Shown in pieces: positions 1-8,893 of a stretch of DNA of 37,224 nucleotides; within the stretch, counting starts at the first letter, position 1; each line of letters opens with the position of its first letter. The translations under genes were made by a program, and so were the position numbers. Source of the DNA: Ectothiorhodospiraceae bacterium (GTDB lineage Bacteria; Pseudomonadota; Gammaproteobacteria; Nitrococcales; Aquisalimonadaceae); the NCBI GenBank assembly GCA_020831885.1, contig JAFIFU010000034.1, positions 1 through 37,224 on the forward strand. The letters run 5' to 3'. The notes beneath the pieces are model-generated. The model saw only the letters and a program-made list of their open reading frames with translations, had not been told where the DNA came from and made no database searches.

Positions 1-1
1 C

Positions 2-2284
2 CCGCGCCAGGAGGAGCCCGCCCGTCTGGGGCACCAGGCCCAGCCGTTGTGGGTGTCGCTGGGCCAGGCCGCGCCGGGGGCGCAGCACCGGGCGGCGCCG
101 GCGCAGCCGGGTGCGACGGCCGAAGAGCCGACGCCGGCCGATCAGGTCGCGGCCGAGGCCGAACCTCAGGAAACCACCGGACCAGAAGCCCAGGAGCCGG
201 CCGCCGACTTGCCGGAAGAGCAGGCCGAAGCGGGGGCGCCCGCCGAGGAGCCGGCGCCGGTGGCGGACCCTGCCACACTGGAGGCGGAGGCCGAGGCGGA
301 GCAGCGGCGCCGCAACAAGGACAAGCCCAAGGGCAAGGCAGCGCGGACCAGCGAGGAGGAAGACGTGGGTCGGCGGCGCGCCGGCCGGGCGAAGAAGGCC
401 CGGGTGGTCGGCGAGCGGGACGAGCTGCGTGTAGCCCGCGGTGGAGCCAAGCGCAAGCGCAAGGACAAGGACGGGAAAGGTGCTGCCAAGCAGCTCCAGC
501 ACGGTTTCGAGAAGCCCACTGCGCCGGTGGTGCGGGAAGTTCAGATCCCCGAATCCATTACCGTGGGCGAGTTGGCCCAGCGGATGAGCGTCAAGGCGGC
601 GGCGCTGATCAAGGAAATGATGAAACAGGGCGTCATGGCCACCATCAACCAGGTCATCGACCAGGACACGGCGGTGTTGCTGGTCGAGGAAATGGGTCAC
701 AGGCCGAAGATCGTCAGCGAGTCGGCTCTGGAAGATGAGATGATGGCCAGCGTCGCCGCGCCGGAAGGCGAGAAGACGCCGCGGGCGCCGGTGGTCACCA
801 TCATGGGCCATGTGGACCACGGCAAGACCTCCTTGCTGGACTTCATCCGCCGGGACAAGGTGGTGGACTCCGAGGCCGGCGGGATTACCCAGCACATCGG
901 GGCCTACCACGTGGAGACCGAGCGCGGCATGGTGACCTTCCTGGATACGCCGGGGCACCAGGCCTTTACCGCCATGCGCGCCCGGGGTGCGAAGATCACT
1001 GACGTGGTGGTGCTGGTGGTGGCCGCGGATGACGGCGTGATGCCGCAGACCGAGGAGGCCATCCGCCACGCCAAGGCGGCCGGCGTGCCGCTGGTGGTGG
1101 CGGTCAACAAGATTGACAAGCCCGAGGCGGACCCGGACCGGGTGAAGCAGGAGCTGTCCCAGCGGGAAGTCATTCCCGAGGACTGGGGCGGCGAACACCA
1201 GTTCGTGCATGTCTCGGCCAAGACCGGGGAAGGGATCGACGAGCTGCTGGAAGCCATCCTGCTGCAGGCGGAACTCTTGGAGCTCCAGGCCGTGGCCGAC
1301 TGCGCGGCCACGGGTGTGGTGGTGGAATCAAGCCTGGACAAGGGGCGTGGCCCGGTGGCTACCGTGCTGGTCCAGAACGGGCGGCTGCGGCGCGGCGATG
1401 TGATCCTCTCCGGCGTGGAGTATGGCCGGGTGCGCGCCATGCTGGACGAGAACGGTCGTCAGGTGGAAGACGCCGGTCCGTCCATCCCGGTGGTGGTGCT
1501 GGGGCTATCCGGCCTGCCCAACGCCGGCGACGATGTCATGGTGGTGCAGGACGAGCGCAAGGCCCGTGAAGTGGCGGAGCTGCGCAAGGAGCGGCAGCGG
1601 GACAAGCGGCTGCAGCAGCAGAAGGCGGCGAAGATGGAAGACATCTTCGGTCAGCTCAAGGAGAACGAGCTTGGCCAGGTGAACATTCTGCTGAAGGCGG
1701 ACGTGCAGGGTTCCGCCGAGGCGCTGACCCAGTCGCTCACGGAACTGTCCAACGACGAGGTCAAGGTCAATGTGATCCAGGCCGGCGTGGGCGGTATCAA
1801 CGAGTCCGACATCAACCTGGCGCTGGCCTCGAATGCCATCGTGATCGGCTTCAACGTCCGCGCCGATGCCTCTGCGCGTCGGCTGATCCAGGAGGCCGAG
1901 GTGGATGTGCACTATTACAGCATCATCTACGAGGCCATCGAACAGGTGAAGCAGGCCATCAGCGGCATGCTCGAGCCGGAGGTGCGCGAGGAGATCATCG
2001 GCCTGGCCACGGTCCGTGATGTGTTCAAGTCCTCCAAGCTCGGGGCCATTGCCGGCTGTCTGGTGGAGGAAGGGGTGGTCAAGCGGCACAACCCCATCCG
2101 CGTGTTGCGTGACAACGTGGTGATCTACGAGGGTGAGCTGGAATCGCTCCGGCGGTTCAAGGATGACGTCAAGGAAGTCCGCTCCGGAACCGAATGTGGC
2201 ATCGGCGTGAAGAACTACAATGACGTCAAGGTTGGCGATCAGATCGAGTGCTACGAACGCATCGAGGTGGCCCGCAATCTGTAA
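2..2284 (+). CDS. infB: Translation initiation factor IF-2 (5' end missing)
   Basis: IF-2 is the GTPase that brings initiator fMet-tRNA to the 30S subunit and promotes 50S joining. The frame is open to the left edge, so the true start lies outside; about 760 residues are visible against roughly 850-900 in gammaproteobacteria. The visible N-terminal third is a low-complexity Ala/Glu/Pro linker followed by a basic Lys/Arg stretch. The G domain has G1 GHVDHGKT (bases 806-829), G3 DTPGH (near 944), G4 NKID (near 1106) and a SAK G5 motif (near 1216). Domain II and the C-terminal tRNA-binding domains follow up to the stop at 2282. A TTG at 47 is only an in-frame codon, not a credible start. It is followed by rbfA and truB as in many gammaproteobacteria, so nusA probably lies just upstream. 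Confidence 0.97.
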   Translation, partial: PRQEEPARLGHQAQPLWVSLGQAAPGAQHRAAPAQPGATAEEPTPADQVAAEAEPQETTGPEAQEPAADLPEEQAEAGAPAEEPAPVADPATLEAEAEAEQRRRNKDKPKGKAARTSEEEDVGRRRAGRAKKARVVGERDELRVARGGAKRKRKDKDGKGAAKQLQHGFEKPTAPVVREVQIPESITVGELAQRMSVKAAALIKEMMKQGVMATINQVIDQDTAVLLVEEMGHRPKIVSESALEDEMMASVAAPEGEKTPRAPVVTIMGHVDHGKTSLLDFIRRDKVVDSEAGGITQHIGAYHVETERGMVTFLDTPGHQAFTAMRARGAKITDVVVLVVAADDGVMPQTEEAIRHAKAAGVPLVVAVNKIDKPEADPDRVKQELSQREVIPEDWGGEHQFVHVSAKTGEGIDELLEAILLQAELLELQAVADCAATGVVVESSLDKGRGPVATVLVQNGRLRRGDVILSGVEYGRVRAMLDENGRQVEDAGPSIPVVVLGLSGLPNAGDDVMVVQDERKAREVAELRKERQRDKRLQQQKAAKMEDIFGQLKENELGQVNILLKADVQGSAEALTQSLTELSNDEVKVNVIQAGVGGINESDINLALASNAIVIGFNVRADASARRLIQEAEVDVHYYSIIYEAIEQVKQAISGMLEPEVREEIIGLATVRDVFKSSKLGAIAGCLVEEGVVKRHNPIRVLRDNVVIYEGELESLRRFKDDVKEVRSGTECGIGVKNYNDVKVGDQIECYERIEVARNL

Positions 2285-2298
2285 GCGGGTTCCCGCAT

Positions 2299-2336
2299 GC
2301 GGGCCCGGCGGGACTGCCGTCGGGCCCGCTGTTTTT
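2299..2336 (+). terminator. Intrinsic terminator-like hairpin between infB and rbfA
   Basis: A 13-bp GC-rich stem (2299-2311 pairing with 2317-2329, one G-U pair) with a 5-nt loop is followed by TGTTTTT. This is textbook intrinsic-terminator architecture, 15 nt after the infB stop. Because rbfA starts only 24 nt later and has no obvious promoter of its own, it probably acts as a partial terminator that lowers rbfA-truB expression relative to infB; that role is inferred. Confidence 0.8.
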
Positions 2337-2359
2337 CCGGATTCAGGCAGGTGAAACAT

Positions 2360-2749
2360 ATGGCCAGGCAAACACCCCGGACCCGCCGTGTGGCCGATCA
2401 GATCCAGCGCGAACTGGCGGAACTCATTCGCGACGCGGTACGCGATCCGCGGGTCAGCGGTTCGGTGACCGTTTCGGGCGTGGAGGTGACCCGGGATCTG
2501 GGCCACGCCAAGGTCTACATGACCGTACTCGGCGCCGACGCGGAGCACAGCCGGGAAGCGGCGGAAGCGCTGAACGGCGCGGCCGGGTTCCTGCGCCGGG
2601 AGCTGCGCCGGCGCATGGTGCTGCGGACAGTGCCGCAACTGCATTTCCAGCACGATCCGTCGTTCGATCGCGGCGCCCACCTGACCAGTCTCATCGACCA
2701 GGTCATGGCCGGGGAGCGGCGGGACGACACCTCCCGCGACGACGATTGA
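2360..2749 (+). CDS. rbfA: Ribosome-binding factor A
   Basis: RbfA is a small KH-fold protein that binds the immature 30S subunit and helps 16S rRNA 5'-end maturation, especially in the cold. The ATG at 2360 gives 129 residues beginning MARQTPRTRRVADQIQREL, which matches the usual RbfA start; E. coli RbfA is 133 residues. In-frame upstream codons back to 2297 run through the terminator hairpin and are unlikely to be translated. The conserved RDPR segment and the beta-strand region around VTRDLGHAKVYMTVLG are present. It sits between infB and truB, with truB starting 17 nt after its stop, so the two are cotranscribed. Confidence 0.95.
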   Translation: MARQTPRTRRVADQIQRELAELIRDAVRDPRVSGSVTVSGVEVTRDLGHAKVYMTVLGADAEHSREAAEALNGAAGFLRRELRRRMVLRTVPQLHFQHDPSFDRGAHLTSLIDQVMAGERRDDTSRDDD

Positions 2750-2766
2750 AGCCAAGCCAGGGTCCC

Positions 2767-3696
2767 ATGGTGAGAGAGAAGCGGAATCGGCGATCCGTGG
2801 ACGGTATTCTGCTGCTGGACAAGCCGGCGGGGATGACCTCCAACCGCGCACTGCAGAAGGTCAAGGCGGTTTACCGCGCGCGCAAGGCCGGGCATACCGG
2901 CAGCCTGGATCCCCTGGCCACCGGGCTGCTCCCTGTGTGTTTCGGAGAGGCCACCAAGATTTCGGGTTTTCTGCTGGATGCGGACAAGCAGTACCGGGTG
3001 CGCGTGCGCCTGGGTGAGACCACCGATACCGGTGACGCGGACGGGCAGGTGATCGAGACCCGGCCCGTTCCGTCGCTGGACCCGGCGCTCATTGAACAGT
3101 CCCTGGCCGCCCTGCGCGGAACCATACAGCAGGTCCCGCCCATGTATTCGGCGCTGAAGCACCAGGGCCAGCGGCTGTACAAACTGGCCCGGCAAGGACG
3201 GGAGGTGGAGCGCGCCCCGCGCCAGGTCACCGTTCACCGGCTGGAACTGCTGGAACGGACCGATCTCCACCTGGAGTTGCTGGTGGATTGCTCCAAGGGG
3301 ACGTATGTCCGCTCCCTGGTGGAGGATCTGGGCGCGTCCCTGGGTTGCGGGGCGCACGTGGCAGCCCTGCGCCGGACCGCCCTGGGGCCCTTTGCCGATC
3401 CACGGATGCATACCCTGGATGCCGTGCTTGCGCTGGCCGAAGACCTGTCCGGGCTGGATGCGCTGCTACTGCCGGTGGATGCGGGGCTGCTGCACTGGCC
3501 CGAGGTCCGGCTTGATGGCGATTCCGCCCACTACGTGCGCCAGGGACAGGCGGTGTTCGTACCGCGGGCGCCTGCCCGGGGCTGGGTCCGTCTGCGGGGA
3601 CCGGACGGATTCATGGGTATGGGGCAGATACTGGATGACGGACGCGTGGCCCCGAAACGGCTAATACAGTCGGATCCGGGTTGCGTGGGCGGGTAA
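2767..3696 (+). CDS. truB: tRNA pseudouridine(55) synthase
   Basis: TruB isomerises uridine 55 in the T-loop of almost all elongator tRNAs to pseudouridine and also acts as a tRNA chaperone. The ATG at 2767 gives 309 residues, close to E. coli TruB (314). The catalytic motif HTGSLDPLATG is at residues 43-53 with the nucleophile at Asp48. The KGTYVRSL segment of the catalytic fold is also present, and the C-terminal part resembles the small PUA-like TruB C-terminal domain. Longer in-frame extensions upstream overlap rbfA and lack TruB character, so they are rejected. It is the last gene before the separately promoted rpsO. Confidence 0.96.
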   Translation: MVREKRNRRSVDGILLLDKPAGMTSNRALQKVKAVYRARKAGHTGSLDPLATGLLPVCFGEATKISGFLLDADKQYRVRVRLGETTDTGDADGQVIETRPVPSLDPALIEQSLAALRGTIQQVPPMYSALKHQGQRLYKLARQGREVERAPRQVTVHRLELLERTDLHLELLVDCSKGTYVRSLVEDLGASLGCGAHVAALRRTALGPFADPRMHTLDAVLALAEDLSGLDALLLPVDAGLLHWPEVRLDGDSAHYVRQGQAVFVPRAPARGWVRLRGPDGFMGMGQILDDGRVAPKRLIQSDPGCVGG

Positions 3697-3722
3697 AACA
3701 ATCGCCTCCACCCGCATTTAGC

Positions 3723-3751
3723 TTGTTACACCTGGCGGCCGCAGATACAAT
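3723..3751 (+). promoter_or_regulatory. Sigma70 promoter for rpsO
   Basis: TTGTTA (3723-3728) and TACAAT (3746-3751) are separated by exactly 17 bp, an excellent sigma70 match in GC-rich DNA. It lies in the only gap between truB and rpsO, about 43 nt before the rpsO ATG. A 7-bp inverted repeat, GGCCGCA (3737-3743) and TGCGGCC (3753-3759), brackets the -10 element. Confidence 0.75.
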
Positions 3752-3793
3752 ATGCGGCCTTCGGATTGGCACGGAATACCAGGAGCTTAACGC

Positions 3794-4063
3794 ATGTCTC
3801 AGTCTGCCGAGCAGAAAAGCCAGATCGTCAAGGAATACCAGCGCTCTCCGGGCGACACGGGTTCGCCGGAGGTGCAGGTGGCCCTGCTGACCCATCGCAT
3901 CGCGCACCTGACCAACCACTTCGCCGAACACAAGCAGGACCACCATTCCCGGCGGGGGCTGCTGAAGCTGGTCAATCAACGCCGCAAGCTGCTGGACTAC
4001 CTGAAGCGCAAGGACCAGGACCGCTATCAGAGCCTGATCGAGCGTCTCGGTCTGCGCCGGTAA
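3794..4063 (+). CDS. rpsO: 30S ribosomal protein S15
   Basis: S15 is a primary 16S rRNA-binding protein of the 30S platform and forms bridge B4 with the 50S subunit. The 89 residues equal E. coli S15 in length. The conserved segment [14 protein letters not shown], the [25 protein letters not shown] region and the C-terminal LGLRR end are visible. AGGAGC at 3781-3786 is a good ribosome binding site before the ATG. It has its own promoter and precedes pnp, the usual gammaproteobacterial arrangement. S15 represses its own mRNA in E. coli; I cannot confirm the same leader structure here. Confidence 0.98.
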   Translation: MSQSAEQKSQIVKEYQRSPGDTGSPEVQVALLTHRIAHLTNHFAEHKQDHHSRRGLLKLVNQRRKLLDYLKRKDQDRYQSLIERLGLRR

Positions 4064-4072
4064 TAAGGGGCG

Positions 4073-4088
4073 GCACGCAAGGGCGTGC
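4073..4088 (+). promoter_or_regulatory. Small hairpin in the rpsO-pnp intercistronic leader
   Basis: GCACGC (4073-4078) and GCGTGC (4083-4088) form a 6-bp stem with a 4-nt loop between the rpsO stop and the pnp start. In E. coli the pnp leader carries a hairpin cut by RNase III, through which PNPase represses itself. This hairpin is much shorter, so an equivalent role is only a possibility. Confidence 0.3.
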
Positions 4089-4125
4089 TCTGGCCCTGAC
4101 CTTGGAGAAGAGAGGAAAATCGCTA

Positions 4126-6213
4126 GTGAATGCTGTAACCAAATCGTTCAAGTACGGTGACCATACCGTCATACTCGAGACCGGCGCCATCGCCCGTCAG
4201 GCCACCGGCGCAGTGCTGGTCAACATGTCCGATACCGTGGTCCTGGTGACCGTGGTCGGCAAGAAGGACGAGGCGGGCCAGCGTGACTTCCTCCCTCTGA
4301 CCGTCAATTACCAGGAGCGGACATACGCCGCCGGCAAGATCCCCGGCGGGTTCTTCAAGCGGGAAGGCCGTCCGTCCGAGAAGGAAACCCTCACCTCCCG
4401 ACTGATCGATCGCCCCATCCGCCCGCTGTTCCCGGAAGGTTTCTACAACGAGGTCCAGGTCATCGCCACCGTGATCTCGATGAACCCGGACGTGGATCCC
4501 GACATCCCCGCACTGATTGGTACCTCCGCTGCTCTGGCCATTTCCGGTATTCCGTTCGATGGTCCCATCGGTGCTGCCCGTGTCGGGTACAGAAACGGCG
4601 AATTCCTGCTTAATCCGGGTTTCAGCGTGCTGGAAAGCTCACAACTGGATCTGGTCGTGGCGGGCACCGAGGATGCCGTTCTGATGGTGGAGTCGGAAGC
4701 CCAGGAGCTGCCCGAGCAGGTCATGCTGGATGCCGTGCTGTTCGGCCACGAGCAGATGCAGACGGCCATCCAGGCCATTAAGGAGCTGGCCGCCGAGGCC
4801 GGCAAGCCGCGTTGGGACTGGCAGCCGCCGGCCAAGGACGAAGCCCTGGTGGACGAGTTGGCCGCAGCCTTCGAGCATCCGCTGCGCGAGGCCTACTCCA
4901 TTCGCGAAAAGCAGGCGCGTAATGATCGGGTCAACGCCCTGCGGGACCAGGCAGTGGAGCAACTGGCCCAGGAGGATTCGGATGTGCGCACGGCCCACCA
5001 CGTGGTGGCGGCCTTCAAGCGCCTGGAGAAAAAAATCGTGCGTGGCCGCATCCTGGCCGGCGAACCGCGTATCGACGGACGTGACAACCGCACGGTACGA
5101 CACATCGACATCAAGGTTGGCGCCTTGCCGCGCACCCACGGCTCCGCCATCTTCACCCGCGGTGAAACCCAGGCGGTGGTCGTCACCACGTTGGGCACCG
5201 GTCGTGACGCCCAGATCATCGATGCCATCGAGGGCGAGCGTAAAGAGCCCTTCATGCTGCACTACAACTTTCCGCCTTACTGCGTGGGGGAAACCGGCTT
5301 CATGGGCGGCCCGAAGCGCCGTGAGATCGGTCACGGCCGTCTGGCGAAGCGCGGCGTGCAGGCTGTGATGCCGAAGCCCGAGGACTGCCCGTACGTCATC
5401 CGGGTGGTTTCCGAGATCACCGAGTCCAACGGTTCCAGCTCCATGGCAAGCGTCTGCGGCACTTCGCTGGCACTCATGGACGCCGGCGTTCCGGTCAAGG
5501 CGCCGGTCTCCGGCATAGCCATGGGCCTGATCAAGGAGGGAGATCAGTTCGCGGTGCTCAGCGACATCCTTGGGGACGAGGATCACCTGGGCGACATGGA
5601 CTTCAAGGTGGCTGGCACGGAGCAGGGCGTGACCGCACTGCAGATGGACATCAAGATCCAGGGCATCACCCGGGAGATCATGGCGAAGGCCCTGGAGCAG
5701 GCCAACGAAGGCCGCCTGCATATCCTGCAGGAAATGAACAGGGCCATCTCCGAGCCGCGGCAGGATATGTCCGAGTACGCGCCGCGCATGATCACCATGC
5801 GGATTGATCCGGAGAAGATCCGCGACGTCATCGGCAAGGGCGGTGCCACCATCCGTCAGTTGACCGAGGAAACCGGCGCCACCATCGACATCAAGGACGA
5901 CGGTACCGTCACCATCGCTTCCGTGGACAAGGCGGCCGGGGAGGAAGCCCGTCGCCGCGTGGAACTGATCACCGCGGAGATCGAGGTGGGCAAGGTCTAC
6001 GAGGGCCGGGTCGCCAAGCTGATGGATTTCGGTGCGTTCGTCAACATCCTTCCGGGCAAGGACGGCCTGGTGCATATCTCCCAGATCTCCAACGAGCGCG
6101 TGGAGAATGTGGCGGACAAACTGTCCGAGGGCGATGTGGTCAAGGTCAAGGTGCTTGAGGTGGACCGTCAGGGGCGTGTGCGTCTCAGCATGAAAGCCGT
6201 GGAAGAAGCCTGA
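4126..6213 (+). CDS. pnp: Polyribonucleotide nucleotidyltransferase (PNPase)
   Basis: PNPase degrades RNA 3' to 5' by phosphorolysis and can add heteropolymeric tails; it is a degradosome component in many proteobacteria. The GTG at 4126, preceded by AGAGGA at 4111-4116, gives 695 residues beginning [20 protein letters not shown], the normal PNPase start. The open frame extends further upstream through rpsO in another frame, which is not coding. Order of domains: first RNase PH core, helical linker, second RNase PH core ([16 protein letters not shown]), KH domain ([17 protein letters not shown]) and S1 domain ([20 protein letters not shown]). The length fits the family (about 700). Cotranscription with rpsO is likely. 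Confidence 0.98.
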   Translation: MNAVTKSFKYGDHTVILETGAIARQATGAVLVNMSDTVVLVTVVGKKDEAGQRDFLPLTVNYQERTYAAGKIPGGFFKREGRPSEKETLTSRLIDRPIRPLFPEGFYNEVQVIATVISMNPDVDPDIPALIGTSAALAISGIPFDGPIGAARVGYRNGEFLLNPGFSVLESSQLDLVVAGTEDAVLMVESEAQELPEQVMLDAVLFGHEQMQTAIQAIKELAAEAGKPRWDWQPPAKDEALVDELAAAFEHPLREAYSIREKQARNDRVNALRDQAVEQLAQEDSDVRTAHHVVAAFKRLEKKIVRGRILAGEPRIDGRDNRTVRHIDIKVGALPRTHGSAIFTRGETQAVVVTTLGTGRDAQIIDAIEGERKEPFMLHYNFPPYCVGETGFMGGPKRREIGHGRLAKRGVQAVMPKPEDCPYVIRVVSEITESNGSSSMASVCGTSLALMDAGVPVKAPVSGIAMGLIKEGDQFAVLSDILGDEDHLGDMDFKVAGTEQGVTALQMDIKIQGITREIMAKALEQANEGRLHILQEMNRAISEPRQDMSEYAPRMITMRIDPEKIRDVIGKGGATIRQLTEETGATIDIKDDGTVTIASVDKAAGEEARRRVELITAEIEVGKVYEGRVAKLMDFGAFVNILPGKDGLVHISQISNERVENVADKLSEGDVVKVKVLEVDRQGRVRLSMKAVEEA

Positions 6214-6245
6214 CCCCGGCGTCGTTTTCCCGCCGCACTGTCAGA

Positions 6246-6276
6246 CAGGGCCCCGTATCACGGGGCCCTGTTGCAT
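6246..6276 (+). terminator. Intrinsic terminator after pnp
   Basis: A perfect 10-bp stem, CAGGGCCCCG (6246-6255) and CGGGGCCCTG (6261-6270), with a 5-nt loop, followed by the short T-rich TTGCATT. It lies 33 nt after the pnp stop. Confidence 0.8.
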
Positions 6277-6279
6277 TCT

Positions 6280-6383
6280 AGGGAAGCACCACGGCCATTG
6301 CCTGCGAACGCTGCCTTGTCAGCGCGCTCAAAGGGCTCCGCAGAGCACCGTGGGAATCGATCAGCGCTTCCCTGGGAAGCGCT
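6280..6383. repeat. Foldable inverted-repeat element (MITE/REP-like candidate)
   Basis: Outer arms AGGGAAGC (6280-6287) and GCTTCCCT (6366-6373) and second arms CCACGG (6289-6294) and CCGTGG (6348-6353) are complementary. They enclose two small stem-loops: CGCTG/CAGCG (6309-6313, 6320-6324) and GCTC/GAGC (6335-6338, 6343-6346). The right arm is also the left half of a 21-base palindrome, AGCGCTTCCC-T-GGGAAGCGCT (6363-6383), followed by TTTC. This could be a small non-autonomous repeat, a REP-like element or a structured transcript end; the choice is not decidable from one copy. Confidence 0.4.
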
Positions 6384-6531
6384 TTCTCAAGGAAATCAAC
6401 GTCCCCGGGGCTTGCCTGCCTATCCTGCCGGGCGTAGGATCAGAATGGCTTCGATGACAAAGACCGGCAGGGCAGTTCCTCTCGACAATCCCGTCAGCAG
6501 GCTCAGACTCCCGTCCCGTGTTTTGTCCCAT

Positions 6532-6553
6532 CGGCGATGTGCGTGCATCGCCG
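6532..6553 (+). promoter_or_regulatory. Hairpin in probable csp 5' leader
   Basis: CGGCGATG (6532-6539) and CATCGCCG (6546-6553) form a perfect 8-bp stem with a 6-nt loop about 70 nt before the csp start. No T-run follows, so it is not a terminator. Cold-shock genes often have long structured leaders that change fold with temperature; that role is inferred. Confidence 0.4.
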
Positions 6554-6624
6554 GGTTACGAGGCTTGAGGCGGCCCGTACCGGGTTGCAGGTAGTGTCAC
6601 ACCTGATCAGAGGTTTTAGGAATC

Positions 6625-6834
6625 ATGGCAGAGCGAGAACAGGGCACCGTGAAGTGGTTTGATGCCGCCAAAGGGTATGGCTTCATTGCACGGGAAGGCG
6701 GCGATGACGTGTTCGTCCACTTCCGTGCCATCCGCGGTGAAGGCTTCCGCAGTCTGGAGGACGGTCAGCGAGTGGAATTCAACGTTGTGCAGGGCCAGAA
6801 GGGCCTGCAGGCGGACGACGTCCAGGCGCTCTGA
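6625..6834 (+). CDS. Cold-shock domain protein (CspA family)
   Basis: This is a 69-residue single cold-shock domain, the standard CspA-family size, acting as a cytoplasmic RNA chaperone that melts secondary structure. RNP1 KGYGFIA is at residues 16-22 and RNP2 DVFVHF at 28-33, with Trp11 and Phe12 in the KWF motif and Phe20, Phe30 and Phe33 on the nucleic-acid-binding face. TAGGA before the ATG serves as the ribosome binding site. The gene stands alone between a long leader and its own terminator. Whether it is cold-induced or constitutive cannot be told from the sequence, so no specific letter is assigned. Confidence 0.95.
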   Translation: MAEREQGTVKWFDAAKGYGFIAREGGDDVFVHFRAIRGEGFRSLEDGQRVEFNVVQGQKGLQADDVQAL

Positions 6835-6857
6835 TCCCCGAACGGATCGATGTTCTC

Positions 6858-6881
6858 AGGCCTCCATCCGGAGGCCTTTTT
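6858..6881 (+). terminator. Intrinsic terminator of csp
   Basis: AGGCCTCC (6858-6865) and GGAGGCCT (6870-6877) form an 8-bp perfect stem with an ATCC tetraloop, followed immediately by TTTT. It is 24 nt after the csp stop. Confidence 0.9.
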
Positions 6882-6975
6882 GGTTCGGCCCCGGGATGCC
6901 CGCCGTTGGGCTGGAACGGCCGGGAGGCGCTGGCGCGGCTCCCGGCCTGTGTGCGGAGGCTCAGCGGGTGTCGGG

Positions 6976-8772
6976 CTACTCTGCGTGGCGGAACTGCTCC
7001 ACCGTCAGCGCGTTGGTCCACTGCCCGCCGGCCAGGATCGCCGGGAGCAGGCTGTTGGCGCGGGGCAGCAGGTGGTCCGTGTAGAAACGGGCACTGACGA
7101 TCTTGGCCTCGTAGAAAGGTGTTTCCCCGGTGCCGGAATCCAGCGCTGCCCGGGCTTTCAGGGCAGCGCGAGCCATCAGGGCACCGCCGGCCGTGTAGCC
7201 GGCCAGCATCAGATACGGCACAGAGGCCGCATGGGTGTCCTCAGGGCGTTGCCCATGGGTGGTCGCCACGTACTCGGCCGCTTGTTCCAGTCCATCCAGC
7301 GCCCGGCCCAACGGCTCGGCCATGGGGGCCAGATCGCCGCCCGCCTGCTCCAGGGCCTGCTGATCGGTGCGGAACTCGGCGATCAACGCCTTCATCGCGG
7401 CTCCCTGATCCCGGAAGGTCTTGCGTCCGATCAGGTCGTTGGCCTGGATGGCGGTGGTGCCTTCGTAAATCGCCGTGATCCGGGCATCGCGATAGTGCTG
7501 TGCGGCGCCGGTTTCCTCGATGAAGCCCATGCCCCCGTGCACCTGAACCCCCAGCGAGGTCAGCTCGGTGCCGAATTCCGTGCACCAGCCCTTGACGATG
7601 GGGATGAGCAGGTCCACCCGCGCCTGCGCCTGCTGGCGGTGCTGGGCATCGGCGTGATGGTGCGCCAGGTCCATGGCGTGGGCAGCGGCGTAGGCCAGGG
7701 CCCGCATGGCCTCGGCACCGCTTTTCATGGTCATGAGCATGCGCCGTACGTCGGGGTGCCCGATGATGCTCTTCTCGTCGCCTTTGCGCACCAGCGGTTT
7801 ACCCTGTACCCGGTCGGTGGCGTACCAGAGCGCCTGCTGGTAAGCCCGGTCGGCGATGGACAGGCCCTGCAGGCCCACCTTGTGGCGGGCCTCGTTCATC
7901 ATGGTGAACATGTAGGCCAGCCCCTGACCCTCCTCACCCACCAGGTAGCCGACAGCCCCCTCCTGGTCTCCAAAGGCCATGGTGCAGGTCGGGCTGCCAT
8001 GGATCCCCAGCTTGTGCTCGATGGATACGCAGCGCAGGTCATTGCGCTCGCCCAGACCCCCATCGGCATTGACCAGATATTTGGGCACGATGAACAGGGA
8101 GATGCCCTTGACCCCCGGGGGGGCATCCGGCGTACGGGCCAGCACCAGGTGAATGATGTTTTCCGTGCAGTCATGTTCGCCCCAGGTGATGAAGATCTTC
8201 TGTCCCTGGAGCAGGTAATGGTCGCCGTTGGGCTGCGCCCTGCAGCGGACCTGGGCCAGATCCGAGCCGGCCTGGGGCTCGGTGAGGTTCATGGTTCCCG
8301 ACCACTCGCCGGTGATCAACTTGGGCAGATAGGTGGCCTTCTGCGCGTCCGAGCCGTGGTTGTTCAGCGCCTCGATGGCGCCGGCGGTGAGCAGTGGTCC
8401 GAGGGCGAACGACATGTTGGAGGCTTGCAGCATTTCCTGCACCGCGGATGCCAGCACCGCTGGCAGCCCCTGGCCGCCGAACTCGGTGGGGCAGGGCAGG
8501 GAGTTCCAGCCGCTTTCCACGTATTGACCGTAGGCATCCCGGAAGCCGGTGGGGGTGCTGACCTCGCCGTCCTTCCAGGTGGCGCCCTCCTGATCGCTAA
8601 CCCGGTTCAGCGGCGCCAGCACGTTGCCGGTGAAGCGTCCCGCCTCCTCCAGGACCGCCGCGACCAGATCCTCGCTTATCTCGCTGAAATCCGGCAGCTC
8701 GCTGATCGCCTGGAAGTCCAGCAGCTCGGTAAGCACGAAGCGCATGTCGCGGGTGGGCGCGCGGTAGTCCAT
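6976..8772 (-). CDS. Long-form acyl-CoA dehydrogenase (FadE/DmdC-like)
   Basis: This is an FAD-dependent acyl-CoA dehydrogenase of the roughly 600-residue type (598 here). It has an N-terminal extra helix domain (MDYRAPTRDMRFVL...), the core N-terminal, middle and C-terminal domains, and a C-terminal extension of about 130 residues. The middle domain carries MNLTEPQAGSDL. The catalytic base is Glu437 in AIYEGTTAIQ. This subfamily includes acyl-CoA dehydrogenases annotated as 3-methylmercaptopropionyl-CoA dehydrogenase (DmdC), but many members act on fatty acyl-CoAs, so the substrate is not assigned. GGAGG five bases before the ATG supports the start. It stands alone on the minus strand, convergent with csp. 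Confidence 0.92.
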   Translation of the reverse strand: MDYRAPTRDMRFVLTELLDFQAISELPDFSEISEDLVAAVLEEAGRFTGNVLAPLNRVSDQEGATWKDGEVSTPTGFRDAYGQYVESGWNSLPCPTEFGGQGLPAVLASAVQEMLQASNMSFALGPLLTAGAIEALNNHGSDAQKATYLPKLITGEWSGTMNLTEPQAGSDLAQVRCRAQPNGDHYLLQGQKIFITWGEHDCTENIIHLVLARTPDAPPGVKGISLFIVPKYLVNADGGLGERNDLRCVSIEHKLGIHGSPTCTMAFGDQEGAVGYLVGEEGQGLAYMFTMMNEARHKVGLQGLSIADRAYQQALWYATDRVQGKPLVRKGDEKSIIGHPDVRRMLMTMKSGAEAMRALAYAAAHAMDLAHHHADAQHRQQAQARVDLLIPIVKGWCTEFGTELTSLGVQVHGGMGFIEETGAAQHYRDARITAIYEGTTAIQANDLIGRKTFRDQGAAMKALIAEFRTDQQALEQAGGDLAPMAEPLGRALDGLEQAAEYVATTHGQRPEDTHAASVPYLMLAGYTAGGALMARAALKARAALDSGTGETPFYEAKIVSARFYTDHLLPRANSLLPAILAGGQWTNALTVEQFRHAE

Positions 8773-8842
8773 GGTGTCCTCCAGCCTTCAATTCGGTGGC
8801 GTATGGTAACGGCTACAATACATTACTTTTACAGGCCAGACA

Positions 8843-8853
8843 GTCAAGTTGAC
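8843..8853. promoter_or_regulatory. Palindrome upstream of the long acyl-CoA dehydrogenase
   Basis: GTCAAGTTGAC is an 11-base palindrome (5-bp arms, one central base) 71 bases upstream of the acyl-CoA dehydrogenase start. On the minus strand it overlaps a TTGACT that could serve as a -35 element, although the following -10 is poor. It could be an operator; no regulator is implied. Confidence 0.3.
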
Positions 8854-8893
8854 CAGTGAGTAGGGTAATACCTCCCCGGATGTGGGTGCGGAT

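Larger units (their letters stand above)
6214..6624. other. Gene-free interval between pnp and csp
   Basis: These 411 bases hold the pnp terminator, an inverted-repeat element (6280-6383), a hairpin at 6532-6553, and what is probably the long csp leader. An open frame of 107 codons at 6271-6594 has no ribosome binding site and a composition unlike a protein, so I do not call it. I found no convincing promoter hexamers before csp. Confidence 0.7.

Noticed and set aside
1505-2851. A 448-codon minus-strand open frame across infB, rbfA and truB
   Set aside because: Covers three well-supported plus-strand genes and their spacers; composition is typical of a GC-rich shadow.
4639-6075. A 478-codon minus-strand open frame opposite pnp
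   Set aside because: Antisense shadow of PNPase with no ribosome binding site or recognisable motif.
6271-6594. A 107-codon open frame in the pnp-csp gap
   Set aside because: Begins inside the pnp terminator region, lacks a ribosome binding site and overlaps inverted repeats.
6850-8859. A 669-codon plus-strand open frame opposite the long acyl-CoA dehydrogenase
   Set aside because: The minus-strand gene has all catalytic motifs; the plus-strand product shows no domain and starts inside the csp terminator.
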